A stretch of DNA of 6,536 bases from an uncultured Opitutia bacterium (GCA_903895475.1 CAITUF010000312.1:1-6536), one strand, 5' to 3'. Shown: positions 1 to 6,444, numbered from the stretch's first letter. Numbers and translations: made by a program. The notes: a model not told the origin generated them from the letters alone.

Positions 1-355
1 CACGATGGACATCATCCAGCACTTCGGCGGCAGCCCAGCGAACTTCCTCGATGTCGGCGGCGGCGCCACGAAGGACCAGGTAACCGCAGCCTTTAAGATC
101 ATCCTCGGTGACTCCAACGTGAAGGGCATCATGGTTAATATCTTCGGTGGCATTATGGACTGTAATGTCATCGCGACGGGCATCGTGGAAGCCGTCAAGG
201 AAACGGGCCTCAAGCTCCCCCTCGTCGTCCGCCTCGAAGGTAACAACGTCGAAGCCGGTAAGGCCACCTTGGCCAGCAGCGGCCTGACGATTGTCTCGGG
301 AGATACGATGGCCGACGCGGCCCAAAAGATCGTGAAGCTCGTTAATAATAAGTAA
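1..355 (+). CDS. sucC: Succinyl-CoA synthetase (ADP-forming) beta subunit, 3' end
   Basis: This is the C-terminal part, about 117 residues, of the beta subunit of succinyl-CoA synthetase. That TCA-cycle enzyme interconverts succinyl-CoA and succinate while making ATP or GTP in the cytoplasm. The reading frame is open from base 2 (base 1 belongs to the previous codon), so the gene begins outside the window; the ATG at 5 is internal. The visible part is the CoA-ligase domain. It contains the conserved stretches [17 protein letters not shown] and VVRLEGNN and lines up without gaps with the last third of E. coli SucC as I know it. The family is usually about 390 aa, so roughly 270 residues are missing on the left. 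It ends in TAA, 19 nt before sucD, the usual co-transcribed order for the alpha2beta2 enzyme. Confidence 0.97.
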   Translation, partial: TMDIIQHFGGSPANFLDVGGGATKDQVTAAFKIILGDSNVKGIMVNIFGGIMDCNVIATGIVEAVKETGLKLPLVVRLEGNNVEAGKATLASSGLTIVSGDTMADAAQKIVKLVNNK

Positions 356-374
356 TCCCAACCTTTCTTTTCAC

Positions 375-1280
375 ATGTCCATTCTCGTCCACGAAAAGAC
401 CCGTATCCTGGTCCAAGGCATCACCGGTGACTTCGGTGCTCGCCACGCTCGTCTCTCCATCGACTACGGCTCCCAAGTCGTCGCCGGCGTCACCCCCGGC
501 AAGGGCGGCCAGACGTTCGAACACAACGGCGTCAAGGTCCCCATCTTCAACACGGTGGCCGACGCCGCCAAGCAGACAGGCGCCACGGTGTCCGCCATCT
601 TCGTCCCCCCGCCCTTTGCGGCTGATGCGATCCTTGAATGCGTCGAGGCCGACCTCGACCTCGCGGTGGCCATCACCGAAGGCATCCCGGTCCGCGACAT
701 GGTCCGCGCCAAGCGCGCCATGCTGGGCAAGCGCACGCGCCTCATCGGGCCGAATTGCCCGGGCCTCGTGACCCCTGGTCGCGGCGATAAGTCGCACGGC
801 GGTTGCCGCATCGGCATCGCTCCCGGCTACATCCACAAGCGTGGCAAGGTCGGCGTCGTCTCCCGCTCCGGCACCTTGACCTACGAAGCCGTCTGGCAGC
901 TGACCTGCAAGGGCCATGGCCAGTCGACCTGCGTCGGCATCGGCGGCGACCCCGTCAATGGCACGTCCCACCTCGACGTCATCAAGCTCTTCAACGAAGA
1001 CCCGGAAACCGAAGCCATCATCATGATCGGCGAAATCGGCGGTAACGCCGAGGTCGAAGCCGCCCGCTGGATCAAGGAGCACTGCAAGAAGCCCGTCGCT
1101 GGCTTCATCGCAGGAGCCACCGCTCCCGCTGGTCGTCGGATGGGCCACGCTGGTGCCGTCATCGGCGGCGCCGAAGATACGGCCGAGGCTAAGATTAAGA
1201 TCTTCCGCGAGTGCGGCATCTCCGTCGCGGAGACCCCCTCGGACATGGCTGACGCCCTGCTCCGCGTCTGGCGCGGCTAA
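375..1280 (+). CDS. sucD: Succinyl-CoA synthetase (ADP-forming) alpha subunit
   Basis: This 301-aa alpha subunit carries the phosphohistidine and the CoA-binding domain of succinyl-CoA synthetase. Visible landmarks are an N-terminal Rossmann CoA-binding domain ([10 protein letters not shown] near residue 16), [17 protein letters not shown] with Cys128, [26 protein letters not shown] with Glu220 and [11 protein letters not shown] with His258. His258 and Glu220 correspond to E. coli His246 and Glu208, so the catalytic set is intact. The protein is 12 residues longer than E. coli SucD. About 5 of these lie before Cys128, including a longer stretch near FEHNGVKVP. Seven lie at residues 136-143 (RGDKSHGG), where E. 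coli has a single Glu. The ATG at 375 is chosen because MSIL matches the family N-terminus. No Shine-Dalgarno sequence precedes it; the leader is pyrimidine-rich (cctttcttttcac). It is co-transcribed with sucC and ends at the terminator at 1304. Confidence 0.98.
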   Translation: MSILVHEKTRILVQGITGDFGARHARLSIDYGSQVVAGVTPGKGGQTFEHNGVKVPIFNTVADAAKQTGATVSAIFVPPPFAADAILECVEADLDLAVAITEGIPVRDMVRAKRAMLGKRTRLIGPNCPGLVTPGRGDKSHGGCRIGIAPGYIHKRGKVGVVSRSGTLTYEAVWQLTCKGHGQSTCVGIGGDPVNGTSHLDVIKLFNEDPETEAIIMIGEIGGNAEVEAARWIKEHCKKPVAGFIAGATAPAGRRMGHAGAVIGGAEDTAEAKIKIFRECGISVAETPSDMADALLRVWRG

Positions 1281-1303
1281 GGCGATTCCCGCCCTCACAC
1301 CCC

Positions 1304-1330
1304 AAGGCCCGGCAACGGGCCTTTTTCTTT
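1304..1330 (+). terminator. Intrinsic terminator after sucCD
   Basis: A perfect 8-bp stem (aaggcccg / cgggcctt) closes on a GCAA tetraloop of the stable GNRA class at 1312-1315. It is followed directly by a T-rich tract (ttttctttt). It lies 23 nt after the sucD stop, so it should end the sucCD transcript. The next gene starts only 34 nt further on, so its promoter must overlap the terminator or it depends on read-through. Confidence 0.92.
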
Positions 1331-1364
1331 TGTATTAGCGGCGGGGCTCCGCATTGTCTGCCGT

Positions 1365-1790
1365 ATGTGGTACTACCAACAAGGCTCCAACCGAATGGGT
1401 CCAATCGATGAAGCGACTATCCGTGGCTTACTGACCAGCGGACAAATCTCCATCGACACCTTGGTCTGGACTACCGGCATGTCCAGCTGGGTACCCCTCC
1501 AGCAGTCGTCGCTCGGTGCTGGCCTCCCCACCCCGCCGAGCGCCGTGCCGTCCTACCCGATGCCCGTCCAAGGCAACCAGATCGCCAAGGACCGTGTAGC
1601 TTATATTCTGCTCGCCGTGCTTCTTGGCTTCGGTGTCCATAATTTCTTCGCCGGCTACACAAACCGCGGGCTGATTCAACTGCTAGTCAGCATCCTGACT
1701 TGCGGGCTTGGCTGGTTCCCAATGTGGATCTGGGGCATCGTTGAGGCCTGTACCGTCACGAAGGACGCCAACGGCGTCGACTTTAAGTAA
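1365..1790 (+). CDS. GYF_2-TM2 domain membrane protein
   Basis: This 141-aa protein has two recognisable modules. Residues 1-47 form a GYF_2-type domain: MWYY at the start, GP at 12-13, a G-x-I turn at 26-28, TLVW at 32-35 and GM..W.P at 38-44. Proteins with this domain often use it as a cytoplasmic interaction module. Residues 48-74 are a Pro/Ser-rich linker. Residues 76-134 are a TM2 domain with two hydrophobic helices (about 79-97 and 102-127) around an HNFFAGY turn, ending in VTKDANGVDF. No signal peptide is present, and the GYF_2 domain is probably cytoplasmic. The ATG at 1365 fits because GYF_2 domains commonly begin right at the N-terminus, although no Shine-Dalgarno sequence precedes it. 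It lies upstream of a second TM2 gene and probably shares its transcript. The role of TM2 proteins in bacteria is not established. The domain call is firm; the function is unknown. Confidence 0.9.
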   Translation: MWYYQQGSNRMGPIDEATIRGLLTSGQISIDTLVWTTGMSSWVPLQQSSLGAGLPTPPSAVPSYPMPVQGNQIAKDRVAYILLAVLLGFGVHNFFAGYTNRGLIQLLVSILTCGLGWFPMWIWGIVEACTVTKDANGVDFK

Positions 1791-1819
1791 AACTATTTCC
1801 AACCAAACCCACAAATACC

Positions 1820-2056
1820 ATGACTGAATCCGCTCCTACCACCGCAGCCCCCAAGAGCCGCATGGCCTACATCCTCCTCGCCTTCTTCCTCGGAAGTTTG
1901 GGGATCCATAACTTCTATTCCGGTCACAAGAAGCATGGCTTTATCAAGCTCGGCTTGATGGTCGCGTGCGGACTCGGCCTGATCGCCAACCCAATCTGGT
2001 GCATCATCGAGATGATCACGGTGACGAAGGACGCCGACGGCGTTAACTTCAACTAA
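1820..2056 (+). CDS. Small TM2 domain membrane protein
   Basis: This 78-aa protein is almost entirely a TM2 domain. A short polar N-terminus (1-14) leads into hydrophobic helix 1 (about 15-34, AYILLAFFLGSLGIHNFYSG), a basic turn KKHG, then helix 2 (about 41-68). It ends VTKDADGVNFN, nearly the same tail as the upstream protein (VTKDANGVDFK). Over the last 13 codons the two genes share about 32 of 39 bases by eye, so they look like paralogues from tandem duplication. This copy lacks the GYF_2 module and linker. The gene starts 29 nt after the previous stop with no terminator between, so the two are likely co-transcribed. The leader (accaaacccacaaatacc) has no Shine-Dalgarno sequence. The function of bacterial TM2-only proteins is unknown. 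Confidence 0.9.
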   Translation: MTESAPTTAAPKSRMAYILLAFFLGSLGIHNFYSGHKKHGFIKLGLMVACGLGLIANPIWCIIEMITVTKDADGVNFN

Positions 2057-2077
2057 GCCTCCCCGTTCCGACCTTCC

Positions 2078-2103
2078 AAGGGCCGCCGCAAGGCGGCCCT
2101 TTT
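2078..2103 (+). terminator. Intrinsic terminator after the TM2 gene pair
   Basis: A perfect 10-bp stem (aagggccgcc / ggcggccctt) closes on a GCAA tetraloop at 2088-2091, the same loop as the sucCD terminator. The 3' arm runs into a short T run (tttt, then cgtt). It lies 21 nt after the TM2 stop. The T tract is short, but the stem is strong and well placed. Confidence 0.87.
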
Positions 2104-2188
2104 CGTTGGCGGGCAAGCCAATCGACTTGTTTCGGTCAGTTATACGGCTGGTCAAGGACTAGGAGCGGTCTAGTTTCTGGCCATCCCC

Positions 2189-3124
2189 ATGCGCCCCCTC
2201 GCTCTCTGCCTCCTGCTTGCCTCTACCGTCCTTTTCGGCGCCGATGAAGCCAAGCCCAAGGTCATCACCGCCACGCCCGTAGAACGCCCACTTCCCAGCG
2301 AGAAGACCAAGTTGCCTTGGCACATGGTGAACCTCTGGTGGACGATGCCCGAGACGGCCGACTTCGAGTCGCTGGAGATCGACGTGACCATCAGCGACGA
2401 TGTCGACCCGTCCAAACTCAACCTCTACATCGCACCCATCGGTCTGGGCCAATTGAACGACACTAACTTCTACGGGGGCATCCAGAGCAACATCGGCGGC
2501 TATCCGGTCTCTGACGCCAGCCCCCAAGGCGACTACCATAAGGGCAAGGGCGCGATCTTCTCCCGCTGGGGCAATAAGGACCTCGATACGTCGTTCGTCC
2601 GCCCAGCGCTCAATGGCCTCACCGAAGCTGCCGGGTACGAAGGTGACTTCGCCTCGGGCCGTCGCCCCTTCCCTTGGAAAGCCGGCACCTATACCTACGC
2701 CATCCGCAAGCTGACTTACGAAAAGGACAAGGACGGCAAGGAGTGGACGTGGGTGGGCGCTTTCCTGACCGAGAAATCTTCGAGCCAAACGGTCTTCATC
2801 ACGTCCCTCAAGTTCCCCGGCCGTACGCTTAAGTTCTGGGGCCGCCACTCCGCCTTCATCGAAATCTACGGTGGCAAGAAAGTGGTCATCGCTGACCTCC
2901 CCAAACTCGAGGTCCGCATCGGCATGCCCCGCATCAACGGCCAGCCCATCGCGTTAAAAACACTCTCCGTCAACTACCCGAAGAACAGCGGCCCTGCGTC
3001 GCCAGCCATCATGTCCACGGAACTCGCTGAAGGCGGCAAGGAAGTCATCTGCAAGCTACACAACGAGATCCTCACGCGAGAGAAGTGGTCCTTCCCACTC
3101 ATCCCAGCCGACCCAGCCAAGTAA
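2189..3124 (+). CDS. Exported beta-rich protein, DUF3472-like, function unknown
   Basis: This 311-aa protein begins with a signal peptide: MR, then a hydrophobic core at 3-17, with probable cleavage around residues 17-21. It is therefore likely periplasmic or secreted. There is no lipobox; Cys7 is too early. The rest alternates beta-strand-like segments rich in aromatics: NLWW (48-51), FESLEIDVTI (59-68), FYGGIQSNIGG (94-104), AIFSRWG (122-128), PFPWKAGTYTYAIRKL (160-175), WTWVGAFL (186-193) and FIEIYGG (223-229). The FYxGIQ...FSxW pattern recalls DUF3472 proteins, a family without known function. I rate that match as tentative, and I see no catalytic motif. The start is the only ATG after an in-frame stop at 2171. 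An AGGAG lies at 2161-2165, too far upstream to serve as a ribosome site. A TATACG at 2141-2146 could be a -10 box but has no convincing -35. It is followed after 4 nt by the peptidase-like gene. Confidence 0.85.
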   Translation: MRPLALCLLLASTVLFGADEAKPKVITATPVERPLPSEKTKLPWHMVNLWWTMPETADFESLEIDVTISDDVDPSKLNLYIAPIGLGQLNDTNFYGGIQSNIGGYPVSDASPQGDYHKGKGAIFSRWGNKDLDTSFVRPALNGLTEAAGYEGDFASGRRPFPWKAGTYTYAIRKLTYEKDKDGKEWTWVGAFLTEKSSSQTVFITSLKFPGRTLKFWGRHSAFIEIYGGKKVVIADLPKLEVRIGMPRINGQPIALKTLSVNYPKNSGPASPAIMSTELAEGGKEVICKLHNEILTREKWSFPLIPADPAK

Positions 3125-3128
3125 GCCG

Positions 3129-3923
3129 ATGCGTGCCGCGGCCTGGTTCCTCCTACTGTCGGCGTCGCTCCTCGCCGCCGCGGAACCTGCTCCGCACCCC
3201 ATCCGCATCGTCGCGGATGGTTTTGAGGCCAGCGAAAAGGATGTCGCCAAGGTCTGCCTTTCCGCCGCTGCAGAACTGCAGAAATGGGCGCCAGGGCTAC
3301 CGTTCGAGAACGTTGTGGTCGTCAAAGGCGACAAGGGGCCAATAACGCTCTTCCAGCGCAATGACCGGAAGGAAATCGTTGTGCGCCTCGACACGCGCAA
3401 AACATTCTGGAGCCAATACTCCTATCAGTTCGCTCACGAGTTGGGGCATATCCACTGCGGCTTCCGTGACGGCCCGCGCGAGAACCTCTGGTTTGAGGAA
3501 TCGGTTTGCGAGACGGCCTCGGTCTTCTGCCTTCGTGCAATGGCCGTGACCTGGAAGACCGCCCCACCCTACCCAAACTGGGCCAGCTACGCCCCCTCTC
3601 TGCGGAGCTACGCCGATGATGTCATTGCGAAGCGTACCTACAAGGCGGAGGCCGAACAGAAGGGCCTGCCCAAGTTCTACCGCGACCACGAAGCCGAGTT
3701 CCGCGCTAACCCAACGGACCGTGAACTCAACGGCGCCGTCGCCCTCTTCCTACTCAAGTATCTCGAAGAAAAGCCCACCCGCTGGGCGGCCTTCCGCTGG
3801 CTCAACGCCACGGCCCGGCCGAGGAACGAATCGTTCCAGGACTACCTTAAGCGCTGGGAACAGAACACGCCCGCTGAGCATAAGGACTCGGTGCGGGGTA
3901 TCCAGAAACTCTTCGGCTTCTAA
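3129..3923 (+). CDS. Exported HELGH-type putative zinc metallopeptidase
   Basis: This 264-aa protein has a signal peptide at residues 1-18 (hydrophobic LLLSASLLAAA, cleavage likely at AAA|EP), so it probably acts outside the cytoplasm. Residues 103-107 are HELGH, the HExxH zinc-binding and catalytic motif. Seventeen residues later comes LWFEESVCETAS (120-131). Glu124 is the best candidate third zinc ligand, with Glu128 four residues on, resembling the ExxxD/E helix of gluzincins. Upstream strands (IVVRLDTR, 83-90) precede the active-site helix, as is common in zincins. The C-terminal part (about 197-264) is helical and charged, with several Trp. I cannot assign a named peptidase family. Activity is inferred from the motifs only, and the protein could be a non-peptidase relative. 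It starts 4 nt after the preceding gene's stop and is almost certainly co-transcribed with it. Its TAA overlaps the T tract of the leuD terminator on the other strand. Confidence 0.88.
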   Translation: MRAAAWFLLLSASLLAAAEPAPHPIRIVADGFEASEKDVAKVCLSAAAELQKWAPGLPFENVVVVKGDKGPITLFQRNDRKEIVVRLDTRKTFWSQYSYQFAHELGHIHCGFRDGPRENLWFEESVCETASVFCLRAMAVTWKTAPPYPNWASYAPSLRSYADDVIAKRTYKAEAEQKGLPKFYRDHEAEFRANPTDRELNGAVALFLLKYLEEKPTRWAAFRWLNATARPRNESFQDYLKRWEQNTPAEHKDSVRGIQKLFGF

Positions 3924-3949
3924 AACAAAAAGGCCGCCCGAAGGCGGCC
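3922..3949 (-). terminator. Intrinsic terminator of the leuC-orf94-leuD operon
   Basis: On the minus strand a 7-bp stem (ggccgcc / ggcggcc) closes on TTCG, giving the very stable cUUCGg tetraloop, and is followed by tttttgtttt. It lies 23 nt past the leuD stop. Read on the plus strand, the hairpin has no T tract after it, so it serves leuD rather than the convergent peptidase gene. The T tract overlaps the last two bases of the peptidase stop codon. Confidence 0.92.
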
Positions 3950-3972
3950 GCGATGGGCGAAGCGACTCAGCC

Positions 3973-4593
3973 TTACTTACCGACGACGTAGGCGAGCGAC
4001 CCTGCGGTCTGATCAACGGCTGGGGCACCTTCGAGCAAGTCAGCAATCGGATCCCACTTGCCGTTAATGAGGCCGTCACGGGCGGAAGCGGCGATGCTGG
4101 CCTTCCAAGACTTGGCACCAGCAGTGACGACCAGATTCTGGACGTCTACCGTCAGTTCGACCTCGGGGTTCGCGCGTACAAACGCGTCGCACTCGGCAAG
4201 GTCATCCTTGGAGAGCGTCAGGCAAGGAACGCCGAGGGTGGTGGAGTTACCGAAGAAGATTTCGGCAAAGCTGCCACCGACGAAGGCCGTAAAACCAAAC
4301 CGCCAAAGCGACTGAGGGGCATGCTCACGGGAGCTCCCACAACCAAAGTTAAAACCGACGACCATGACGCCCTGCTTCGCAGCGGCGATGCGCGCGGCCT
4401 GGGCGGAGTTCATCGGGTGCGGGCGCTCGAGGCCGTCAGGGCCGGTCCGCTCATCGCGGAAGGCGTGTTCGCCGAGGCCATCAAAGGTCACGCAACGCAG
4501 GAAGCGGGCGGGGATGATGCGGTCGGTGTCGATATCGTCGCCGGGCACGGCGAGGGCGAGGCCTTTGACTTGGGTGACTTTAGCGAGGGACAT
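3973..4593 (-). CDS. leuD: 3-Isopropylmalate dehydratase small subunit
   Basis: This 206-aa small subunit (aconitase swivel domain) pairs with LeuC to isomerise 2-isopropylmalate to 3-isopropylmalate in leucine biosynthesis. Key motifs are GDDIDTDRIIPARFL (18-32), which contributes to substrate binding, FGCGSSREHAP (83-93), a hallmark of the swivel domain, and GGSFAEIFFGNSTTLG (106-121). The ARFLRCVTFDGLGEHAF segment and the C-terminal NGKWDPIADLLEG differ from E. coli LeuD. They resemble LeuD forms I associate with Planctomycetes and Verrucomicrobia. The frame stays open upstream to 4764, but the ATG at 4593 (MSLAKV) is chosen because the family N-terminus begins here and the upstream extension has low-complexity, non-homologous sequence overlapping orf94. 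The start lacks a Shine-Dalgarno sequence. It is the last gene of the operon, 58 nt after orf94. Oxidised or incomplete LeuC clusters would inactivate the complex, as known for this family. Confidence 0.95.
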   Translation of the reverse strand: MSLAKVTQVKGLALAVPGDDIDTDRIIPARFLRCVTFDGLGEHAFRDERTGPDGLERPHPMNSAQAARIAAAKQGVMVVGFNFGCGSSREHAPQSLWRFGFTAFVGGSFAEIFFGNSTTLGVPCLTLSKDDLAECDAFVRANPEVELTVDVQNLVVTAGAKSWKASIAASARDGLINGKWDPIADLLEGAPAVDQTAGSLAYVVGK

Positions 4594-4651
4594 GGTTGCG
4601 AGATTGAGGGCTGAAAGGGGGATGAAAAGGGAGGGAAAAGGGGTAAGAGAA
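4594..4651 (-). other. Pyrimidine-rich spacer between orf94 and leuD
   Basis: In the mRNA sense this 58-nt gap is 49 of 58 pyrimidines, with runs such as ccccttttccctccctttt, and holds no Shine-Dalgarno sequence ahead of leuD. It could be an unstructured ribosome-loading leader, perhaps for ribosomal protein S1, or a rut-like C-rich stretch. Both readings are inference. I see no promoter or hairpin in it. Confidence 0.5.
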
Positions 4652-4936
4652 TCAGGCGGCGCGCGGGACGATGCAGACCGGCATGGCGAGGGCCGAGGCC
4701 AATGATGCCAAGCGCTCTTGGGCAACGGAAGCCGCCACGGCTTCATCTGCGAAGAGGACAGCATGCCCGGCCACGACCCAAGGGAGCGTCACGGTGCAGA
4801 CGGGCTTACCATCATAGTGGGCGTCGACGGTGACGTCCTGCTGCCACGCCAAGCCCTCGGAAGCACAGGCCGCTGGCACGGCATCGCCTTGGGCGACACG
4901 GGCGAGCACGCGCTGAACTGCAGAGGCGTCGGACAT
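4652..4936 (-). CDS. Small protein of unknown function between leuC and leuD
   Basis: This 94-aa protein is not recognised. Its ATG overlaps the leuC TAA by one base (TAATG), which points to translational coupling and argues strongly that it is a real gene rather than spacer. The N-terminal 28 residues (AVQRVLARVAQGDAVPAACASEGL, positions 6-29) look like two helices around a turn, faintly similar to small helix-turn-helix segments. Residues 34-63 read as beta strands (DVTVDAHYDGK, VCTVTLPWVVAGHAVLF). Residues 64-84 are a probable amphipathic helix rich in Ala, and the tail is MPVCIVPRAA. There is no signal peptide or membrane segment, so it is likely cytoplasmic. Cys24, Cys47 and Cys88 are not arranged as a known metal motif. 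Position suggests a role tied to isopropylmalate isomerase, for example assembly or regulation, but nothing in the sequence proves it. Confidence 0.78.
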   Translation of the reverse strand: MSDASAVQRVLARVAQGDAVPAACASEGLAWQQDVTVDAHYDGKPVCTVTLPWVVAGHAVLFADEAVAASVAQERLASLASALAMPVCIVPRAA

Positions 4937-6342
4937 TAGACCGTGAAGACTTCGCGGGCGTCGGTGACTTGACCGGTGATGGCGGCGGCGGCGACCATGA
5001 GCGGGCTCATGAGAATCGTTCGGCCCGTCTGCGAGCCTTGGCGGCCCTTGAAGTTACGATTCGAAGAGCTCGCACAGAGCTGATCGCCCACGAGTTTGTC
5101 GGGGTTCATCGCCAGGCACATCGAGCAACCCGCGCCACGCCATTCGAAGCCAGCTTCGATATAAATCTTATCGAGGCCTTCATGGACGGCCTGGATGGCG
5201 GTGAGCTGCGAACCGGGGACGACGATTGCCTTGACCGTCGGGCTAACCTTGCGGCCCTTCAGGTACTTGGCGACCTCGCGGAGGTCAGAGATGCGCCCGT
5301 TGGTGCAGGAACCGAGGAAGCAGACGTCGACTTTGGTCCCCTTGATTGCGGTATCAGGCGCCAATTTCATGTGCTTGTAGGCATCCTCGGCCGTAGCGCG
5401 ATCAGCAGCGTTAAGGGTTTCGAGAGCCGGCATCTTCTCATCAATGAAGATCGCCTGCCCCGGGGTGATGCCCCAAGTGACCGTTGGACGTATCTCCGCG
5501 GCGTTGAACTGAACGACGTCGTCGTAACGGCAGCCGGCGTCAGAAGCGAAGGAAGCCCAGCGTGCTACTGCGGCATCCCAATCGGCGGCCTTCGGGGCGT
5601 AGGGCTTGCCCTTGATGTAATCGAAAGTCTTTTGATCCGGGTTGACGTAACCACAGCGGGCGCCGCCTTCGATGGACATATTACAAACCGTCATGCGCTC
5701 CTCGAGGGAGAAGCCATCGAAGGTCGTCCCCGCGTATTCGTAAGCGTAGCCAATGCCCCCATTGACGCCGAGGACTCGGATGATGTGCAGGATGACGTCC
5801 TTGGCGTACACGCCAGGGGAGAGCTGGCCGTTGACTTCGATGCGGCGAACCTTGAGCGCGCTGAGGGCCAGCGTCTGGGTGGCCAGGACATCGCGAACCT
5901 GGGTGGTACCGATGCCGAAGGCGATGGCACCGAAGGCGCCGTGGGTGGCCGTGTGGGAGTCGCCACAAGCGATGGTCGTGCCGGGCTGGGTAATGCCCTG
6001 CTCTGGACCGACCATGTGGACGATACCCTGGGTGCCCGTATTGGTATCGAAGAAGCGGATGCCGAAGTCCTTCGTGTTCTTACGGAGGGCCTCGATCATC
6101 TCCTGTGCGATCGGATCCGAATAAGGCTCCTTCAGCTCGTTGGTCGGGACGATGTGGTCGACCGTCGCAAACGTGCGCTGGGGATACTTCACCTTTAGGC
6201 CGAGGTCCCGGAGCATGCCGAAAGCCTGCGGGCTGGTCACCTCGTGGATGAGGTGGGTACCGATGAAGAGTTGGGTCTGCCCGTTAGGCAGCTGACGCAC
6301 CGTGTGCGCTTCCCAGACTTTTTGGAACAAGGTCTTAGCCAT
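4936..6342 (-). CDS. leuC: 3-Isopropylmalate dehydratase large subunit
   Basis: This 468-aa large subunit carries the [4Fe-4S] cluster of isopropylmalate isomerase in leucine biosynthesis. It aligns over its full length with E. coli LeuC (466 aa): [13 protein letters not shown] at the start, [34 protein letters not shown] (112-130), [14 protein letters not shown] and VTWGITPGQ (288-296). The cluster ligands are intact: Cys346 in [10 protein letters not shown], and Cys406 and Cys409 in [19 protein letters not shown] (427-436) is also conserved. The ATG at 6342 fits the family N-terminus exactly. Its leader (cccccttctcctctctacag) is pyrimidine-rich and has no Shine-Dalgarno sequence. It is first in the operon and overlaps orf94 by one base. 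No leucine-codon leader peptide or T-box is visible in the 122 nt upstream, so attenuation of that kind is unlikely. Confidence 0.98.
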   Translation of the reverse strand: MAKTLFQKVWEAHTVRQLPNGQTQLFIGTHLIHEVTSPQAFGMLRDLGLKVKYPQRTFATVDHIVPTNELKEPYSDPIAQEMIEALRKNTKDFGIRFFDTNTGTQGIVHMVGPEQGITQPGTTIACGDSHTATHGAFGAIAFGIGTTQVRDVLATQTLALSALKVRRIEVNGQLSPGVYAKDVILHIIRVLGVNGGIGYAYEYAGTTFDGFSLEERMTVCNMSIEGGARCGYVNPDQKTFDYIKGKPYAPKAADWDAAVARWASFASDAGCRYDDVVQFNAAEIRPTVTWGITPGQAIFIDEKMPALETLNAADRATAEDAYKHMKLAPDTAIKGTKVDVCFLGSCTNGRISDLREVAKYLKGRKVSPTVKAIVVPGSQLTAIQAVHEGLDKIYIEAGFEWRGAGCSMCLAMNPDKLVGDQLCASSSNRNFKGRQGSQTGRTILMSPLMVAAAAITGQVTDAREVFTV

Positions 6343-6363
6343 CTGTAGAGAGGAGAAGGGGTC

Positions 6364-6391
6364 AAAGTAGGAGCCCAGCCCCCTTGGTCAA
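6364..6391 (-). promoter_or_regulatory. Candidate sigma-70-type promoter of leuC
   Basis: On the minus strand TTGACC (6386-6391), five of six matches to a -35 box, is followed after 16 nt by TACTTT (6364-6369), which matches only the three most conserved -10 positions (T1, A2, T6). A start about 7 nt further on would leave a 5' leader of only some 15-20 nt before the leuC ATG. It is plausible by position but weak at the -10. Confidence 0.3.
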
Positions 6392-6417
6392 TCCCACAGG
6401 AAGACCCCCCAAGGCTT

Positions 6418-6429
6418 AACCCATGGGTT
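6418..6429. repeat. 12-bp perfect palindrome in the leuC upstream region
   Basis: AACCCATGGGTT is perfectly self-complementary. It lies about 76 nt upstream of the leuC start and 36 nt upstream of the possible divergent gene. Its symmetry and position fit a binding site for a dimeric regulator, but no known operator is recognised and chance is possible. Confidence 0.3.
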
Positions 6430-6444
6430 GACCCGACTAGGAAA

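Noticed and set aside
342..1298. 318-codon open frame on the minus strand opposite sucD
   Set aside because: It mirrors sucD, a certain gene. The product is Asp/Gly/Ala-rich low-complexity sequence with no recognisable domain, typical of antisense frames in GC-rich genes.
2161..2165. AGGAG as ribosome-binding site of the gene at 2189
   Set aside because: It lies 23 nt before the ATG, and an in-frame stop at 2171 rules out an earlier start that it could serve.
2159..2848. 229-codon minus-strand frame opposite the DUF3472-like gene
   Set aside because: The plus-strand protein has a signal peptide and an ordered beta-strand pattern and is coupled to the next gene. The antisense product has no recognisable features.
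3616..4614. 332-codon plus-strand frame spanning the peptidase 3' end and the region opposite leuD
   Set aside because: It crosses the terminator and runs antisense to leuD. The product changes character midway and matches nothing, so it is a shadow of two genes.
4594..4764. 57-residue N-terminal extension of leuD
   Set aside because: It would overlap orf94 and has no resemblance to LeuD N-termini. MSLAKV at 4593 gives the normal family length.
4969..6198. 409-codon open frame on the plus strand opposite leuC
   Set aside because: It lies wholly within leuC, whose conservation and cluster cysteines are unambiguous. The translated product shows no motif and has the biased composition of a codon-position shadow.
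6382..6414. CCTTGG / CCAAGG inverted repeat as a leuC attenuator
   Set aside because: The stem is only 6 bp with a 21-nt loop and is not followed by a T tract on either strand.
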